Of a stretch of DNA of 64,000 nucleotides, positions 42,349-51,143 are shown piece after piece. The notes beneath the pieces are model-generated. The model had not been told where the DNA came from, searched no databases, and saw nothing but the letters and a program-made list of their open reading frames with translations. A program made the translations under genes and the position numbers. Position 1 is the stretch's first letter. Every line of letters starts with the position of its first letter. The stretch covers positions 310,001 to 374,000 of the forward strand of contig NZ_JAIPUS010000001.1 of the NCBI RefSeq assembly GCF_020055675.1, written 5' to 3'. The DNA is from Marivita sp. GTDB taxonomy: Bacteria > Pseudomonadota > Alphaproteobacteria > Rhodobacterales > Rhodobacteraceae.

Positions 42349-43194
42349 CTACTTGGCTGCTTCGGCAACCTGCCGCTGACGGCCCAGACCTTCGACTTCG
42401 ATCTCCATCACGTCGCCGGGCTTCAGGAAACGTTGCGGCTTCATGCCCATCCCGACACCCGAGGGCGTTCCGGTCGCGATGATGTCGCCGGGAACCAGCT
42501 CCATGAATTGGCTCATGTAGGAAACGATTTCCCGCACTGTGAAGATCATGTCATCCGTGTTGGAATCCTGCACCACCTCGTCATTGAGTGTGAGCGACAC
42601 GCGCAGGTCCTGCGGGTTCGGCACGTCGTCGGCGGTCACGAGATACGGGCCGGTCGGACCAAAGGTAGGGGCGGATTTGCCCTTGATCCATTGCCCGCCC
42701 TTTTCGATCTGGAAGGCGCGTTCGGACACGTCGTTGATGGTGCAATAGCCCGCAACATGGTCAAGCGCGTCCTCCTCCGAGACGTAGAGCGCGCGGCGTC
42801 CGATCACGACACCCAGTTCCACTTCCCAATCGCCCTTGACCGAGCCGCGCGGCAGGATCACCGGATCGAACGGTCCCGACAGGGCGGATGTGGCCTTGGA
42901 AAACAGGATCGGCTCGGTTGGCGGGAGGGCGCCGGTTTCCTCGGCGTGTTTGGCGTAGTTGAGGCCAATGCAATAGAAATTGGGTACCGAGGCAAGACAA
43001 CTGCCGATGCGACCGGGCGTTTCGACAAGTGGCAGGTTCCGGAGGTCAATTTCTTTCAACGCGGCAAGCGCCTCGATCGAAACGGAAGCGCCCGAGAAAT
43101 CCGTCACGTGCTCGGACAGGTCCCGGATATTGCCATCGGCATCCAGAACGCCGGGTTTTTCCTGGCCCTTGGGGCCAAAGCGCAGAAATTTCAT
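42349..43194 (-). CDS. FAH-family hydrolase, probably 2,4-diketo-3-deoxy sugar acid hydrolase
   Basis: A 281-residue fumarylacetoacetate-hydrolase-fold enzyme. An N-terminal lid of about 70 residues is followed by FYCIGLNYAKHAEETG (catalytic His), ILFSKATSALSGPFDPVILPRG, DWEVELGVVIG with metal Glu residues, GYCTINDVSERAFQ, GKSAPTFGPTGPYLVT and GDIIATGTPSGVGMG. This is the type found with SDR and dehydratase genes in L-fuconate and L-rhamnonate breakdown, where it cleaves the 2,4-diketo-3-deoxy acid to pyruvate and a hydroxy acid. Start ATG 43194 gives the family N-terminus MKFLRFG. It is divergent from the hydroxyacid dehydrogenase gene. Confidence 0.88.
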   Translation of the reverse strand: MKFLRFGPKGQEKPGVLDADGNIRDLSEHVTDFSGASVSIEALAALKEIDLRNLPLVETPGRIGSCLASVPNFYCIGLNYAKHAEETGALPPTEPILFSKATSALSGPFDPVILPRGSVKGDWEVELGVVIGRRALYVSEEDALDHVAGYCTINDVSERAFQIEKGGQWIKGKSAPTFGPTGPYLVTADDVPNPQDLRVSLTLNDEVVQDSNTDDMIFTVREIVSYMSQFMELVPGDIIATGTPSGVGMGMKPQRFLKPGDVMEIEVEGLGRQRQVAEAAK

Positions 43195-43435
43195 GATACC
43201 TATCCTATCCAGCTTTGCAGAAATGACGCGGTCGCACCGCGCATCGCAATACGGTCGCACCGAGCAACCCGGTACCGCTTCCGCTATACGGTGTAAAGTT
43301 CAACAGGCTTTTCCGGGCTTTGGCTCGACATTGGCGAGTTGGCGGATGGGTCCGGCGCATCTATCAGCGTTGACACGCCCCGAATCACCGCGCACCTTTC
43401 GCCAGATTTCATGACTGGCGCAGGACAGGTGACGC

Positions 43436-44374
43436 ATGACACGAACGCTCGCGATCGGACCTTACAACGACGCAGAAAAACAGGGCTTGGCCACGGCATT
43501 CGATCCGGTTTTCCTTGACCATCCGGGCGCGATTGCGGGTCTGGATGCTCAACACCGCGACCTGGTCACCACCGTTGCCTACAAGGGACACAGTGCATTC
43601 GGAGCCGCAGAGATGGGCCATTTGCCCCAGCTTGGCCTCGTTGCAAATTACGGCGTCGGGTATGATTCGATCGACGTTGCAACAGCGACGGCACGCGGGG
43701 TCAAGGTGACGAACACGCCGGATGTCCTGAACGACGATGTGGCCGATCTTGCCGTTGCCATGCTGATCATGCAGGCGCGCGAAATGGAGCGGGCCAGCCG
43801 CTGGGCGCGTTCGGGCAAATGGGCGGAGCGGGGTGAATATCGGTTGACCCGCAAGGTCAGCGGCGGCCGCGTCGGGATCGTCGGCCTGGGCCGGATCGGT
43901 CGCGACATCGCAGAGCGTTTGGCGGCGTTCAAGATGGAGGTGCACTACTGGTCGCGCACCGAGAAAGACACGCCTGGCTGGACCTATCACCCTGATCCGG
44001 TGGCCTTGGCCGGGCGTGTAGATTACCTGGTCGTGGCCCTGGTCGGCGGGCCGGAGACAGAAGCCTTCGTGTCTCGCGACGTGATCCAAGCCTTGGGACC
44101 GCATGGCATCCTTGTCAATATATCGCGCGGGTCGACAGTAGAGGAAGCAGCCTTGCTCGAGGCGCTGGAAACCGGCAGGATCGCGGGCGCGGCGCTGGAT
44201 GTCTTTTGCAACGAACCAAAAATCGACCCACGCTTCTACGCTCTGGACAACGTGGTAATCCAGCCGCACACGGGGTCGGGGACGGTCGAGACCCGCGCGG
44301 CGATGGCGAAGCTGCAACGCGACAATATCGGCGCTTTCCTTGCCGGCGCGCCTTTGATGACCCCGGTAAATTGA
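43436..44374 (+). CDS. D-isomer-specific 2-hydroxyacid dehydrogenase
   Basis: A 312-residue NAD(P)-dependent enzyme: LVANYGVGYDSIDVATATARGVKVTNTP near 65, DVADLAVAMLIMQAREM, the cofactor loop VGIVGLGRIGRDIAERL near 145, NISRGSTVEEAALLEAL near 223 (catalytic Arg), ALDVFCNEPKID near 255 (Glu), and VIQPHTGSGTVETR near 275 (His). The WSRTEKD end of the strand suggests NADP preference. It resembles GhrB-like glyoxylate/hydroxypyruvate reductases and could handle the glycolate/glyoxylate or lactate-type product of the nearby FAH hydrolase. Confidence 0.92.
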   Translation: MTRTLAIGPYNDAEKQGLATAFDPVFLDHPGAIAGLDAQHRDLVTTVAYKGHSAFGAAEMGHLPQLGLVANYGVGYDSIDVATATARGVKVTNTPDVLNDDVADLAVAMLIMQAREMERASRWARSGKWAERGEYRLTRKVSGGRVGIVGLGRIGRDIAERLAAFKMEVHYWSRTEKDTPGWTYHPDPVALAGRVDYLVVALVGGPETEAFVSRDVIQALGPHGILVNISRGSTVEEAALLEALETGRIAGAALDVFCNEPKIDPRFYALDNVVIQPHTGSGTVETRAAMAKLQRDNIGAFLAGAPLMTPVN

Positions 44375-44418
44375 GCCTCCCGCCGCGATGTATGGCCCCG
44401 CCGTGGCGGGGCCCGGCT

Positions 44419-45147
44419 TCAGATCGTCATGCCGCCGTCGATGCTGATACACTGGCCGGTCAGGTAGCAGGTGTCGTCGCCGGACAAGTACACGACAAGA
44501 TCCGCGATCTCCTGCGCGGTTCCGATGCGTCCCATTGGCTGCCGCGCGACAAAGGCTGACATGGCGCTTTCGTAATCGCCCGTCGCCCGGAGCCTTTCAT
44601 GCAGAGAGGGGCTGTCCACTGTTCCTGGCGCGATGGCGTTGCAGGTGATACCCTTGCTGACGAAATCCGCCGCGACCGATTTGGTCAGACCGATCAGCGC
44701 GGCCTTGGACGTGCCATAGATACAGCGGTTCGGCAGTCCCCGGACACTGGATGCGACCGACGCGATATTCACGATGGCCCCGCGCCCCTTGTCGAGCATT
44801 CCCGGCAACGCCGCCTGGATCGCATGCAGATGCGCCCGCACGTTGAGGTGCATCGCATCGGCAAAATCGTCGTCGCTCACATCCAGAACGCTGCCGCCGT
44901 GCACATGGCCCGCGCAATTGACAAGGATGTCGGGCGCGGCGCTTTGAACAGCGTGCTGCAAGGCGGCCCTGTCCAGTACATCAAGGGCAAATGAGTCATC
45001 GCAGGCGATGCCCTCCAGAAGGTCGGCGCGCAGATCGGTCGCCACGACCTTGGCACCGGCGGCGGTCAGGGCTTCGACGCTGGCCCGCCCGATCCCCTGG
45101 CCGGCAGCAGTCACGAAGGCACGTTTGCCAGAAAGTCTTTGTGTCAT
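44419..45147 (-). CDS. SDR, probably 2-keto-3-deoxy-L-fuconate-type dehydrogenase
   Basis: A 242-residue SDR: RAFVTAAGQGIGRASVEAL, ATDLRAD (NAD-type Asp), DILVNCAGHVHGGSVLDVSDDDF, IVNIASVASSVRGLPNRCIYGTSKAALIGLTKSVAADF with catalytic Ser/Tyr/Lys, CNAIAPGTVDSPSLHERL, and CISIDGGMTI at the end. The RGLPNRCIYGTSKAA and GTVDSPSL segments are those of the BDH2/DHRS6-like group, which includes bacterial 2-keto-3-deoxy-L-fuconate 4-dehydrogenase. The likely step is oxidation of a 2-keto-3-deoxy sugar acid to the 2,4-diketo acid for the FAH hydrolase. Its start overlaps the preceding gene by 4 nt. Confidence 0.85.
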   Translation of the reverse strand: MTQRLSGKRAFVTAAGQGIGRASVEALTAAGAKVVATDLRADLLEGIACDDSFALDVLDRAALQHAVQSAAPDILVNCAGHVHGGSVLDVSDDDFADAMHLNVRAHLHAIQAALPGMLDKGRGAIVNIASVASSVRGLPNRCIYGTSKAALIGLTKSVAADFVSKGITCNAIAPGTVDSPSLHERLRATGDYESAMSAFVARQPMGRIGTAQEIADLVVYLSGDDTCYLTGQCISIDGGMTI

Positions 45148-46022
45148 GATGTCCTCATGTTCTTGCTCATCCAATCGACCATTTCCGACACCATCCTGTC
45201 GCCGTCACCATCTTCCCTGGCGCTTTGCAGGACGTCGTCGGCGCAACCCGACATGCGGCTGTCGAGCCCCAAATCACGTGTCATCTGCCGGTAATAGCCA
45301 ACGTCCTTGGACGCGTTCGCAATCGAGAAGGCAAGGCTCTGCTCGCCCTCCACGGCGTAGTTTCGAACGAATTCCATCATGCCCGATCGCAAGGGACCGG
45401 CGGCCATGACCTCGAACAGGGTCTGCCTGTCGATCCCCGCGGCATCGGCGGTGGCAAAGGCTTCGGACATCGCGCAGGCCACGGTCATGCCGAAGTAGTT
45501 GTTTATCAGCTTGATCGTATGGCCGTTGGGCAATGCGCCAAGGTGGAAGACGTTTTCCCCCAGAACGTCGAGCACCGGCTTCACCCGGTCGAAGGCGGCA
45601 CGGTCGCCGGAGCACATCAGGTTGAGCATCCCCTTTGCGGCGTGCGCCGGCGTCCGCCCCAGCGGCGCGGCGAGATAGGCTGCGCCTTTTGTCGCGAGAT
45701 CATCCCCGATCTGGAGTGTCGATGCGGGCAGGGAGGTTCCGAAATCGATCACCACCTGACCTGCACGCACCCCGGAAAGGATACCGTTTTCACCATAGAC
45801 ATTGGCCTCCACATGCTCGGAGGTGCCAACGCACAACATGACGATATCCGAAGAGTCCGTCAGCGCGCCCGCGTTGGCGGCCTCGGTGGCCCCGCGCGCC
45901 AATGCCTGTTCGATACCGCTGCGGTCGCGGTTGCCCAACACGCAAACGTCGTATCCCGCGTTTTGCAAACATTCGACCATGGCCCGGCCCATGAGGCCCA
46001 AGCCGATAAACCCGATCTTCAT
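45144..46022 (-). CDS. NAD(P)-dependent beta-hydroxyacid dehydrogenase (HIBADH-like)
   Basis: A 292-residue enzyme of the 3-hydroxyisobutyrate/tartronate-semialdehyde reductase family: MKIGFIGLGLMGRAMVECL (cofactor loop), VIDFGTSLPASTLQIGDDL near 115, AAPLGRTPAHAAKGMLNLMCSG near 130, and GHTIKLINNYFGMTVACAMSEAF near 170 with the catalytic Lys. Tartronate-semialdehyde reductase or 3-hydroxyacid dehydrogenase activity would fit a sugar-acid route. Start ATG 46022 is chosen; upstream in-frame sequence is the tail of the dehydratase region read out of frame. It is the middle gene of a three-gene operon. Confidence 0.9.
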   Translation of the reverse strand: MKIGFIGLGLMGRAMVECLQNAGYDVCVLGNRDRSGIEQALARGATEAANAGALTDSSDIVMLCVGTSEHVEANVYGENGILSGVRAGQVVIDFGTSLPASTLQIGDDLATKGAAYLAAPLGRTPAHAAKGMLNLMCSGDRAAFDRVKPVLDVLGENVFHLGALPNGHTIKLINNYFGMTVACAMSEAFATADAAGIDRQTLFEVMAAGPLRSGMMEFVRNYAVEGEQSLAFSIANASKDVGYYRQMTRDLGLDSRMSGCADDVLQSAREDGDGDRMVSEMVDWMSKNMRTS

Positions 46023-46062
46023 TTGATGTCCTCCCTTGGTGTCCCTGTCCGTGCCGGTCCGG

Positions 46063-47553
46063 TCACATGGTGGCGCCGATTTGCCAGGGCACGAATTCGG
46101 AATCGCCAAGACCTTGCAATTCGGATTTTGACGGCGCGCCAGAGGCCATTGCCAGCCACATCCGGTAGATTTCGCGCCCCACCTCTTCGACCGATTTTCC
46201 GTCCGAAATGACCGTGCCCGCGTTGACATCCATGTCGTCCGGCATGCGCTGGTACATCTCGGTATTGGTGGCGACCTTCATCGACGGGCTTGGTTTCGCG
46301 CCAAAGGCCGACCCGCGCCCGGTTGTGAAACAGACCAGGGTGCATCCGCTGGCGATCTGCCCTGTCACCGAAACCGGATCGTAGCCGGGGCTGTCCATGA
46401 AGGTGAACCCCTTGGCGGTCACTGGCTCGGCGTATTTGTAAACGCCGGTCAATGGCGTCGTGCCACCCTTGGCCGCCGCGCCAAGCGATTTTTCCAGGAT
46501 CGTCGTCAAGCCACCCGTCTTGTTGCCGGGGGAGGGGTTGTTGTCCATGCTGCCATTGTTGCGGGCGGTGTAGTCCTCCCACCACGCGATCAGGTCCAGC
46601 AGGCGCTGGCCTGTCGCGGTGTCGGCGGCGCGTGCCGTCAGCAAATGCTCTGCGCCGTATATCTCGGGTGTTTCGGCCAGAACCCCGGTGCCGCCCTGTG
46701 CCACCAACAGATCGCAGGCATGGCCCACGGCCGGGTTGGCCGTGACCCCGGACCAGGCATCGGATCCGCCGCATTGCAGGGCCACCATCAATTCCGAGGC
46801 GGGCGCCTGCTCGCGGGTGACGCCATTGACGACCGGCAACATGGCTTCGATTTTCTGGATGCCGAGGTCGATGGTTTTCTGCAACCCCCCGACATCCTGG
46901 ATATTCATGCGCTGGAACAATGGACCGGGGGTCAGGCCATAAGCCTCGATCAGCCAGTCAATCTGGTTCATTTCACAGCCGAGGCCCGCCATCAGCACGC
47001 CGCCGACATTGGGGTTCTTCGCATATCCCCACATGACCCGTTGCAGGGCCTCGAACCCGTCGCCAGAGCCAGCCATGCCGCACCCCGTGCCGTGCACGAA
47101 GGCGACAACACCGTCGACGTTCGGATAGTCCACCAACCGCTCCGGCGTGAAATGCGCGGCAATCATCCGGGCCGCGGTGGCGGAACAATTCACCGAGGTG
47201 AGAACGGCGATATAGTTGCGCGTGCCGAAGCGCCCGGACTCCCGCTTGTACCCCATGAAGTAGTCCTGCTGCCCAGGCGTGGGCGCGGGGCGCAGGTTGG
47301 TGGAGAACGTGTAGTCCGTATCCACCCCCCTGAATTCAAGGTTATGCGTATGCACATGCGCGCCCTTGGCGATATCCTCGGCCGCGTAGCCGATGATCTG
47401 CGCGTATTTGCGCACCGGCTGCCCCTTGGCAATATCGGCAATGGCCATCTTGTGCCCGCGGGGAATAAGCTGGCTCGCGCCCTCTGATCCGACATCAAGC
47501 GGTTTGATGGCGGTGACTACATTGTCGTCGTCTGACAGTTGAATGGTGGTCAT
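46063..47553 (-). CDS. UxaA-family sugar-acid dehydratase (altronate/galactarate dehydratase type)
   Basis: A 496-residue protein with both parts of altronate dehydratase. Residues 1-95 are the SAF domain (IPRGHKMAIADIAKGQPVRKYAQIIGYA, GAHVHTHNLEF). Residues 110-496 are the catalytic dehydratase region: RESGRFGTRNYIAVLTSVNCSATAARMIA, FVHGTGCGMAGSG, VLMAGLGCEMNQIDWL, VALQCGGSDAWSGVTANPAVG near 265, and CTLVCFTTGRGSAFGAKPSP near 400. These enzymes use iron to remove water from altronate or related hexonates, giving 2-keto-3-deoxy acids. Start ATG 47553; 88 bp upstream is a copy of the regulator's operator. It leads the dehydratase-HIBADH-SDR operon. Confidence 0.92.
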   Translation of the reverse strand: MTTIQLSDDDNVVTAIKPLDVGSEGASQLIPRGHKMAIADIAKGQPVRKYAQIIGYAAEDIAKGAHVHTHNLEFRGVDTDYTFSTNLRPAPTPGQQDYFMGYKRESGRFGTRNYIAVLTSVNCSATAARMIAAHFTPERLVDYPNVDGVVAFVHGTGCGMAGSGDGFEALQRVMWGYAKNPNVGGVLMAGLGCEMNQIDWLIEAYGLTPGPLFQRMNIQDVGGLQKTIDLGIQKIEAMLPVVNGVTREQAPASELMVALQCGGSDAWSGVTANPAVGHACDLLVAQGGTGVLAETPEIYGAEHLLTARAADTATGQRLLDLIAWWEDYTARNNGSMDNNPSPGNKTGGLTTILEKSLGAAAKGGTTPLTGVYKYAEPVTAKGFTFMDSPGYDPVSVTGQIASGCTLVCFTTGRGSAFGAKPSPSMKVATNTEMYQRMPDDMDVNAGTVISDGKSVEEVGREIYRMWLAMASGAPSKSELQGLGDSEFVPWQIGATM

Positions 47554-47640
47554 ATCGGTGGTCCAATTTGTTCCGTGTCCAACGCTGCGCAGGGCCAGAT
47601 TTCCACGCAGTTCCAAGCGCGCCGTGGCAGGTGTTTCAAA

Positions 47641-47659
47641 GTGATATACCAAATATCAC
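47641..47659. promoter_or_regulatory. Operator-like inverted repeat GTGATAT-N5-ATATCAC (site 2)
   Basis: GTGATAT at 47641-47647 and ATATCAC at 47653-47659 repeat exactly the half-sites and spacing of the site ahead of the GntR-dehydrogenase fusion; only the 5-bp centre differs. It lies 88 bp upstream of the dehydratase gene, suggesting control of that operon by the fusion protein. Confidence 0.75.
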
Positions 47660-48001
47660 CGAAAACCTACCACCCAAATAGCCAGGTTTGCGACGGAATT
47701 TCCAAGCCCCGGAGTGCGATTGGAGGAGACGCCAAGAACTGCGGTGTCGCAAACAAATCGCGCCGCCACACCCCCTTGGTTTGGTTGGCGCATGCAGGCG
47801 CGCTTCGGCATCGTGTTCGGGATCATTTTGATCAATATCGCCGGCATCACCTCCGGGCGGGCCACGCCCGACCCCGAGAACGTGCAAGATGCTCGGTGAC
47901 CGTGCTTCATTTCCCTGGTTGACAAATTATGCTCTGGTTCAATCCATCTGGAAGGCAAGGATGCAAAGAAACCCAACCGGCCGCTGAAAAGGACCCGCGC
48001 C
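47660..48001. other. Intergenic stretch
   Basis: About 340 bp between the operator of the dehydratase operon and the next plus-strand gene. Short frames on both strands have no family features. AT-rich patches near 47680 and 47920 probably hold promoters for the two directions. Confidence 0.45.
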
Positions 48002-48553
48002 ATGGATCAACCCACGCAAGCGACTGCATGTTCCCTTACCAAATCCGTTGCGGCGCGGGTGTTCATGGCGGCGTGGCTTGTGTGGGCTTCAACAGGGGCC
48101 TCGGCGGCGGAGGGTGATCTTCCTGTGCCCTCGGGCGAGGTCTTGCTGCGGGTCGATGGCGGTATCGCGCGCCATAACACCGATGGTGGCGCAGCCCTTG
48201 ATCGCGAGATGCTTGCAGCGCTTCCGCGCGCGACGCTGGAGACCAGGACAGTCGTGACAGACGGGGTGCGCCACTTCACCGGCTTTTACATGCGTGACCT
48301 GTTGGACCTGTTGGGCGCTGAGGGCGAAACGGTGGTTGCCACCGCCCTCAACGATTACGAGATCGAGATCCCGCGGGAGGATTTCCGGCAGTTCGACGTG
48401 ATCGTGGCCACGCATATGGATGGCGCGCGGCTGGAGCCATGGGACAAGGGGCCGCTATGGATCGTTTACCCGCGCGACGACCACGCCGAACTGCAGGACC
48501 TGCGCTATGATTATCGCTGGGTCTGGCAGTTGACCCATCTCGAGATCCAATGA
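48002..48553 (+). CDS. Periplasmic SUOX-fold protein without catalytic Cys, coupled to a sensor kinase
   Basis: A 183-residue protein with an N-terminal export segment (AARVFMAAWLVWASTGASAA, cut near 36) and a mature domain resembling the oxidoreductase molybdopterin-binding fold: LDREMLAALPRATLETRT, GVRHFTGFYMRDLLDLLGAEGETVVATALNDYEIEIP, and PLWIVYPRDD near 150. The Cys that ligates molybdenum in sulfite-oxidase-type proteins is absent: the only Cys (residue 10) is in the leader. It is therefore probably not a redox enzyme but a binding or sensing domain. The stop overlaps the kinase start by 4 nt, which fits a sensor partner. Confidence 0.78.
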   Translation: MDQPTQATACSLTKSVAARVFMAAWLVWASTGASAAEGDLPVPSGEVLLRVDGGIARHNTDGGAALDREMLAALPRATLETRTVVTDGVRHFTGFYMRDLLDLLGAEGETVVATALNDYEIEIPREDFRQFDVIVATHMDGARLEPWDKGPLWIVYPRDDHAELQDLRYDYRWVWQLTHLEIQ

Positions 48554-49860
48554 CGGGCCGACGCGGGCTTCTGGCCTATCCCCTCAGCATGATCGGAGTG
48601 GTGCTCTTTGCCGGGCTTCTTGTCTTCGCCCTGTGGCGTCTGCTGGATCAGGAGGCCGACCTGCGCGGTACGGCAACCGACAACATGCTCTGGACGATTT
48701 CACAGGCGCAAGTCGCGGCTTACCAGCTGGACGCGGCGCTTGGCCGGGCCCGGCATGGCGAGGTCGGCGACGACAGTTTGCGCTTGCGCTACAACGTGCT
48801 GCACAGCCGCATGGCATTGCTCGAGGCCGGACCGCAAGCGAGATATCTTGAAACGCTCGGCCAACGCGCGGAGATTGAACGCATCGCCGATGACATCCGC
48901 TCTCAAGAGACGGCGTTTCTGGACGCCAGCGCGCAGACAGACGGGACGTTGCAGGTTCTGCTCGACAGCTATGCAAGGGCTACCGGGCGCGCGGCCAATG
49001 CGGCGATGGTCACGCAGCTGGAACAGATCGGCGGGCTGTTGGATCGTCAGCATGGCGCGATCTTGCAGGTGATCGGGGCGATCACCGCCATCGTCGCGAT
49101 CGGCACGCTGATCTCTTGGCGGATGCTCAGCTCTTTGCAGGCGGAATACCGGGCGCAGGTCTCGCTGACGCGCGAGCGCGAGATGCGCGAGGCCTACCGG
49201 GGGTTCGTGGCCCTGGTGGCGCATCAGTTCCAGACGCCGCTTGCTGCAATCGATTCATCGATGCAGCGCATCTTGCGCAAGGGCGCAGCGATGACCCGCG
49301 ATGAGATCCAGCAGCGCGCGCGCCGCGTGCGCGGATCCGTGGCACAATTGACCGACCTGATGCGCGCCACTCGCGAATCCGTGCGTCTGGATGCCGGCCA
49401 GATCGACATGCAGCCGACAACATGCGACGTCTGCAAGGAACTCGACACGGCGCGCCGCAGCCAGCTTGACGCCCATCCCGAGCGGACGATCCATCTCGAA
49501 ATCGGTGAAAGCGTCCCGGCCATGCTGGTCGCCGATCCAGTCTTGCTGCAACAGATCCTCGACAACCTGCTGGCCAACGCTCTTGCCTATTCGCCGCCGA
49601 ATGAACCCGTCGCGATGCAGGCCGAGGCCAGCGCGGGGCGGCTTCTGATCTCGGTTAAGGACAGGGGGACCGGCATACCGCTGGCGGAAATGCCCATGGT
49701 GTTCGAGCCGTTTTTTCGCACGAGCTACACAACGCAAATCGCCGGCTCGGGGATGGGGCTTCACCTGTCACGGCAACTGGCGCGCCTCATGGGCGGTGAT
49801 ATCCGGGCACAGAGCAGCCCGGGCGTCGGATCGACCTTTGTGCTTGATGTGCCGCTGTGA
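48550..49860 (+). CDS. Sensor histidine kinase
   Basis: A 436-residue membrane kinase. Helix 1 (about 10-30) and helix 2 (about 168-190) enclose a 135-residue helical periplasmic region. The dimerisation box VALVAHQFQTPLAAIDSSMQR has the phospho-acceptor His225. The ATPase domain shows LDNLLANALAYSPP near 337 (N box), VKDRGTGIPLAEMP (G1), FEPFFR (F box) and GSGMGLHLSRQLARLMGG (G2). It autophosphorylates in the cytoplasm in response to a periplasmic signal, perhaps bound by the preceding SUOX-fold protein. The convergent response regulator is the obvious partner. Confidence 0.95.
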   Translation: MTGRRGLLAYPLSMIGVVLFAGLLVFALWRLLDQEADLRGTATDNMLWTISQAQVAAYQLDAALGRARHGEVGDDSLRLRYNVLHSRMALLEAGPQARYLETLGQRAEIERIADDIRSQETAFLDASAQTDGTLQVLLDSYARATGRAANAAMVTQLEQIGGLLDRQHGAILQVIGAITAIVAIGTLISWRMLSSLQAEYRAQVSLTREREMREAYRGFVALVAHQFQTPLAAIDSSMQRILRKGAAMTRDEIQQRARRVRGSVAQLTDLMRATRESVRLDAGQIDMQPTTCDVCKELDTARRSQLDAHPERTIHLEIGESVPAMLVADPVLLQQILDNLLANALAYSPPNEPVAMQAEASAGRLLISVKDRGTGIPLAEMPMVFEPFFRTSYTTQIAGSGMGLHLSRQLARLMGGDIRAQSSPGVGSTFVLDVPL

Positions 49861-49942
49861 CGTCTGGCTGGAGGACCATTGCCGCAAGTGTCGCGCAAAT
49901 CCCGACCCGAACGAGACGGCACCGCGCCCCGGCCTGCGAGAT

Positions 49943-50986
49943 CTAGCCTATGGCGGCAAAGGCCCGCATGACGCGGCCAAGAAGTTCGGCCTGACGATTG
50001 GTGCCCGTCTTTTCAAAGATGTTGCGCAAGTGGAAGGCAACGGTTGTCTGGCTTATTCCCAGGTCGCGCGCCACTTCGGCCCGCTGACGTCCGCCCACAA
50101 GCGCCTGCGTCACCTGGGCCTCTGTCGGTGTCAGGCCGAAAAGACAGGTCAGCGCGTCGGACGGGCAAGTGACGGGATGCGACGGGTCAGAGACGAAAAC
50201 CGCGACGCCCGATTGCCGCGTGCCGGCCTCGACGGGCACGCAGATCAGCGACAGCTCCGTGGCCGCGCCGGTCATGCAGGGCACCGTCATGCCGCGCATG
50301 ATGTCATCGTTGCGCGCGGCGGCATGGGCGACGCTGCTGATGATCTTGCGCAGTTGCGCCGTCAGGTTGGTGGATGCCATGGGCAGGCGATCATCGAGGG
50401 AAAAGGCACCGGTCCGGGCCGACAGCGCGCGGGCCTGATCGTTGGAAAAGGCGATTTGCCCGTCGGGGTCGACAAGCAGGACACCGATACTCAGCCGGTC
50501 AAGCAATGCCAGCTTGATCTGATCCCCATGCAGTCCGTCAAGGCCACGCGCGTTGTCTTCATGTGCATCGCGGGCGGCGCGGCGGCGCGCATGGGCAAGA
50601 CGCGCGTCCACGCTGGCAAGCATGAGTTCGAAATCAACAGGCTTGAAGAGATAATCCTCCGCGCCGGATCGCTTGCCCTCGAGAAGGTCCTCGCGGGTGT
50701 CCCGAGCTGTCAGGAAAACGACGGGAATGTCCGCCAGGTCTTTGTCCGGCGCGCGCATGTGGGCAAGCAGCTCGAGACCGTCCATCCCCGGCATGGTGAT
50801 ATCGCACAGAACCATGTCCGGCCGCGTGGATCGAACACAGGCGAGCGCTTCATGCCCATTCGAGGCCGCGATGGCGTCGTGTCCGGCCGCGCAGAGTTCC
50901 TCGACAATATCGGCGCGCAGGTTCGGTTCATCCTCGACGCAAAGGATCAGGCTTTGCCCTGCGGTCTGGCTTGCCGAGAGTGTCAT
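49943..50986 (-). CDS. Response regulator with central sensor-like domain and LuxR-type HTH
   Basis: A 347-residue regulator. Receiver domain (about 12-130): LILCVEDEPNLRADI, phospho-acceptor Asp62 in VLCDITMPGMDG, VFLTARD and DYLFKPVD with the conserved Lys. A middle region (about 150-265), LLDRLSIGVLLVDPDGQIAFSNDQARAL, looks like a PAS-type fold. The end (about 285-340), LTPTEAQVTQALVGGRQRAEVARDLGISQTTVAFHLRNIFEKTG, is a GerE/LuxR helix-turn-helix. It lies tail-to-tail with the histidine kinase, 82 bp apart. Targets are unknown. Confidence 0.93.
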   Translation of the reverse strand: MTLSASQTAGQSLILCVEDEPNLRADIVEELCAAGHDAIAASNGHEALACVRSTRPDMVLCDITMPGMDGLELLAHMRAPDKDLADIPVVFLTARDTREDLLEGKRSGAEDYLFKPVDFELMLASVDARLAHARRRAARDAHEDNARGLDGLHGDQIKLALLDRLSIGVLLVDPDGQIAFSNDQARALSARTGAFSLDDRLPMASTNLTAQLRKIISSVAHAAARNDDIMRGMTVPCMTGAATELSLICVPVEAGTRQSGVAVFVSDPSHPVTCPSDALTCLFGLTPTEAQVTQALVGGRQRAEVARDLGISQTTVAFHLRNIFEKTGTNRQAELLGRVMRAFAAIG

Positions 50987-51143
50987 TCTTTAACGTCCTG
51001 CATGTCGGGCGCTCTATTCGCCTCTATGCCGCGATCTTACCACACCCGATGGGCAGGGTCCCCCGTTCATCCGAACGGGGACAGCACAGCGCGTGGCAGG
51101 TTATCTGTCAACCACCTCAGTCATTTCATGGAAAGATGCGCGC

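Noticed and set aside
47714-47899. 61-residue plus-strand frame
   Set aside because: It has a hydrophobic patch but no ribosome site or recognisable partner; coding status unsupported.
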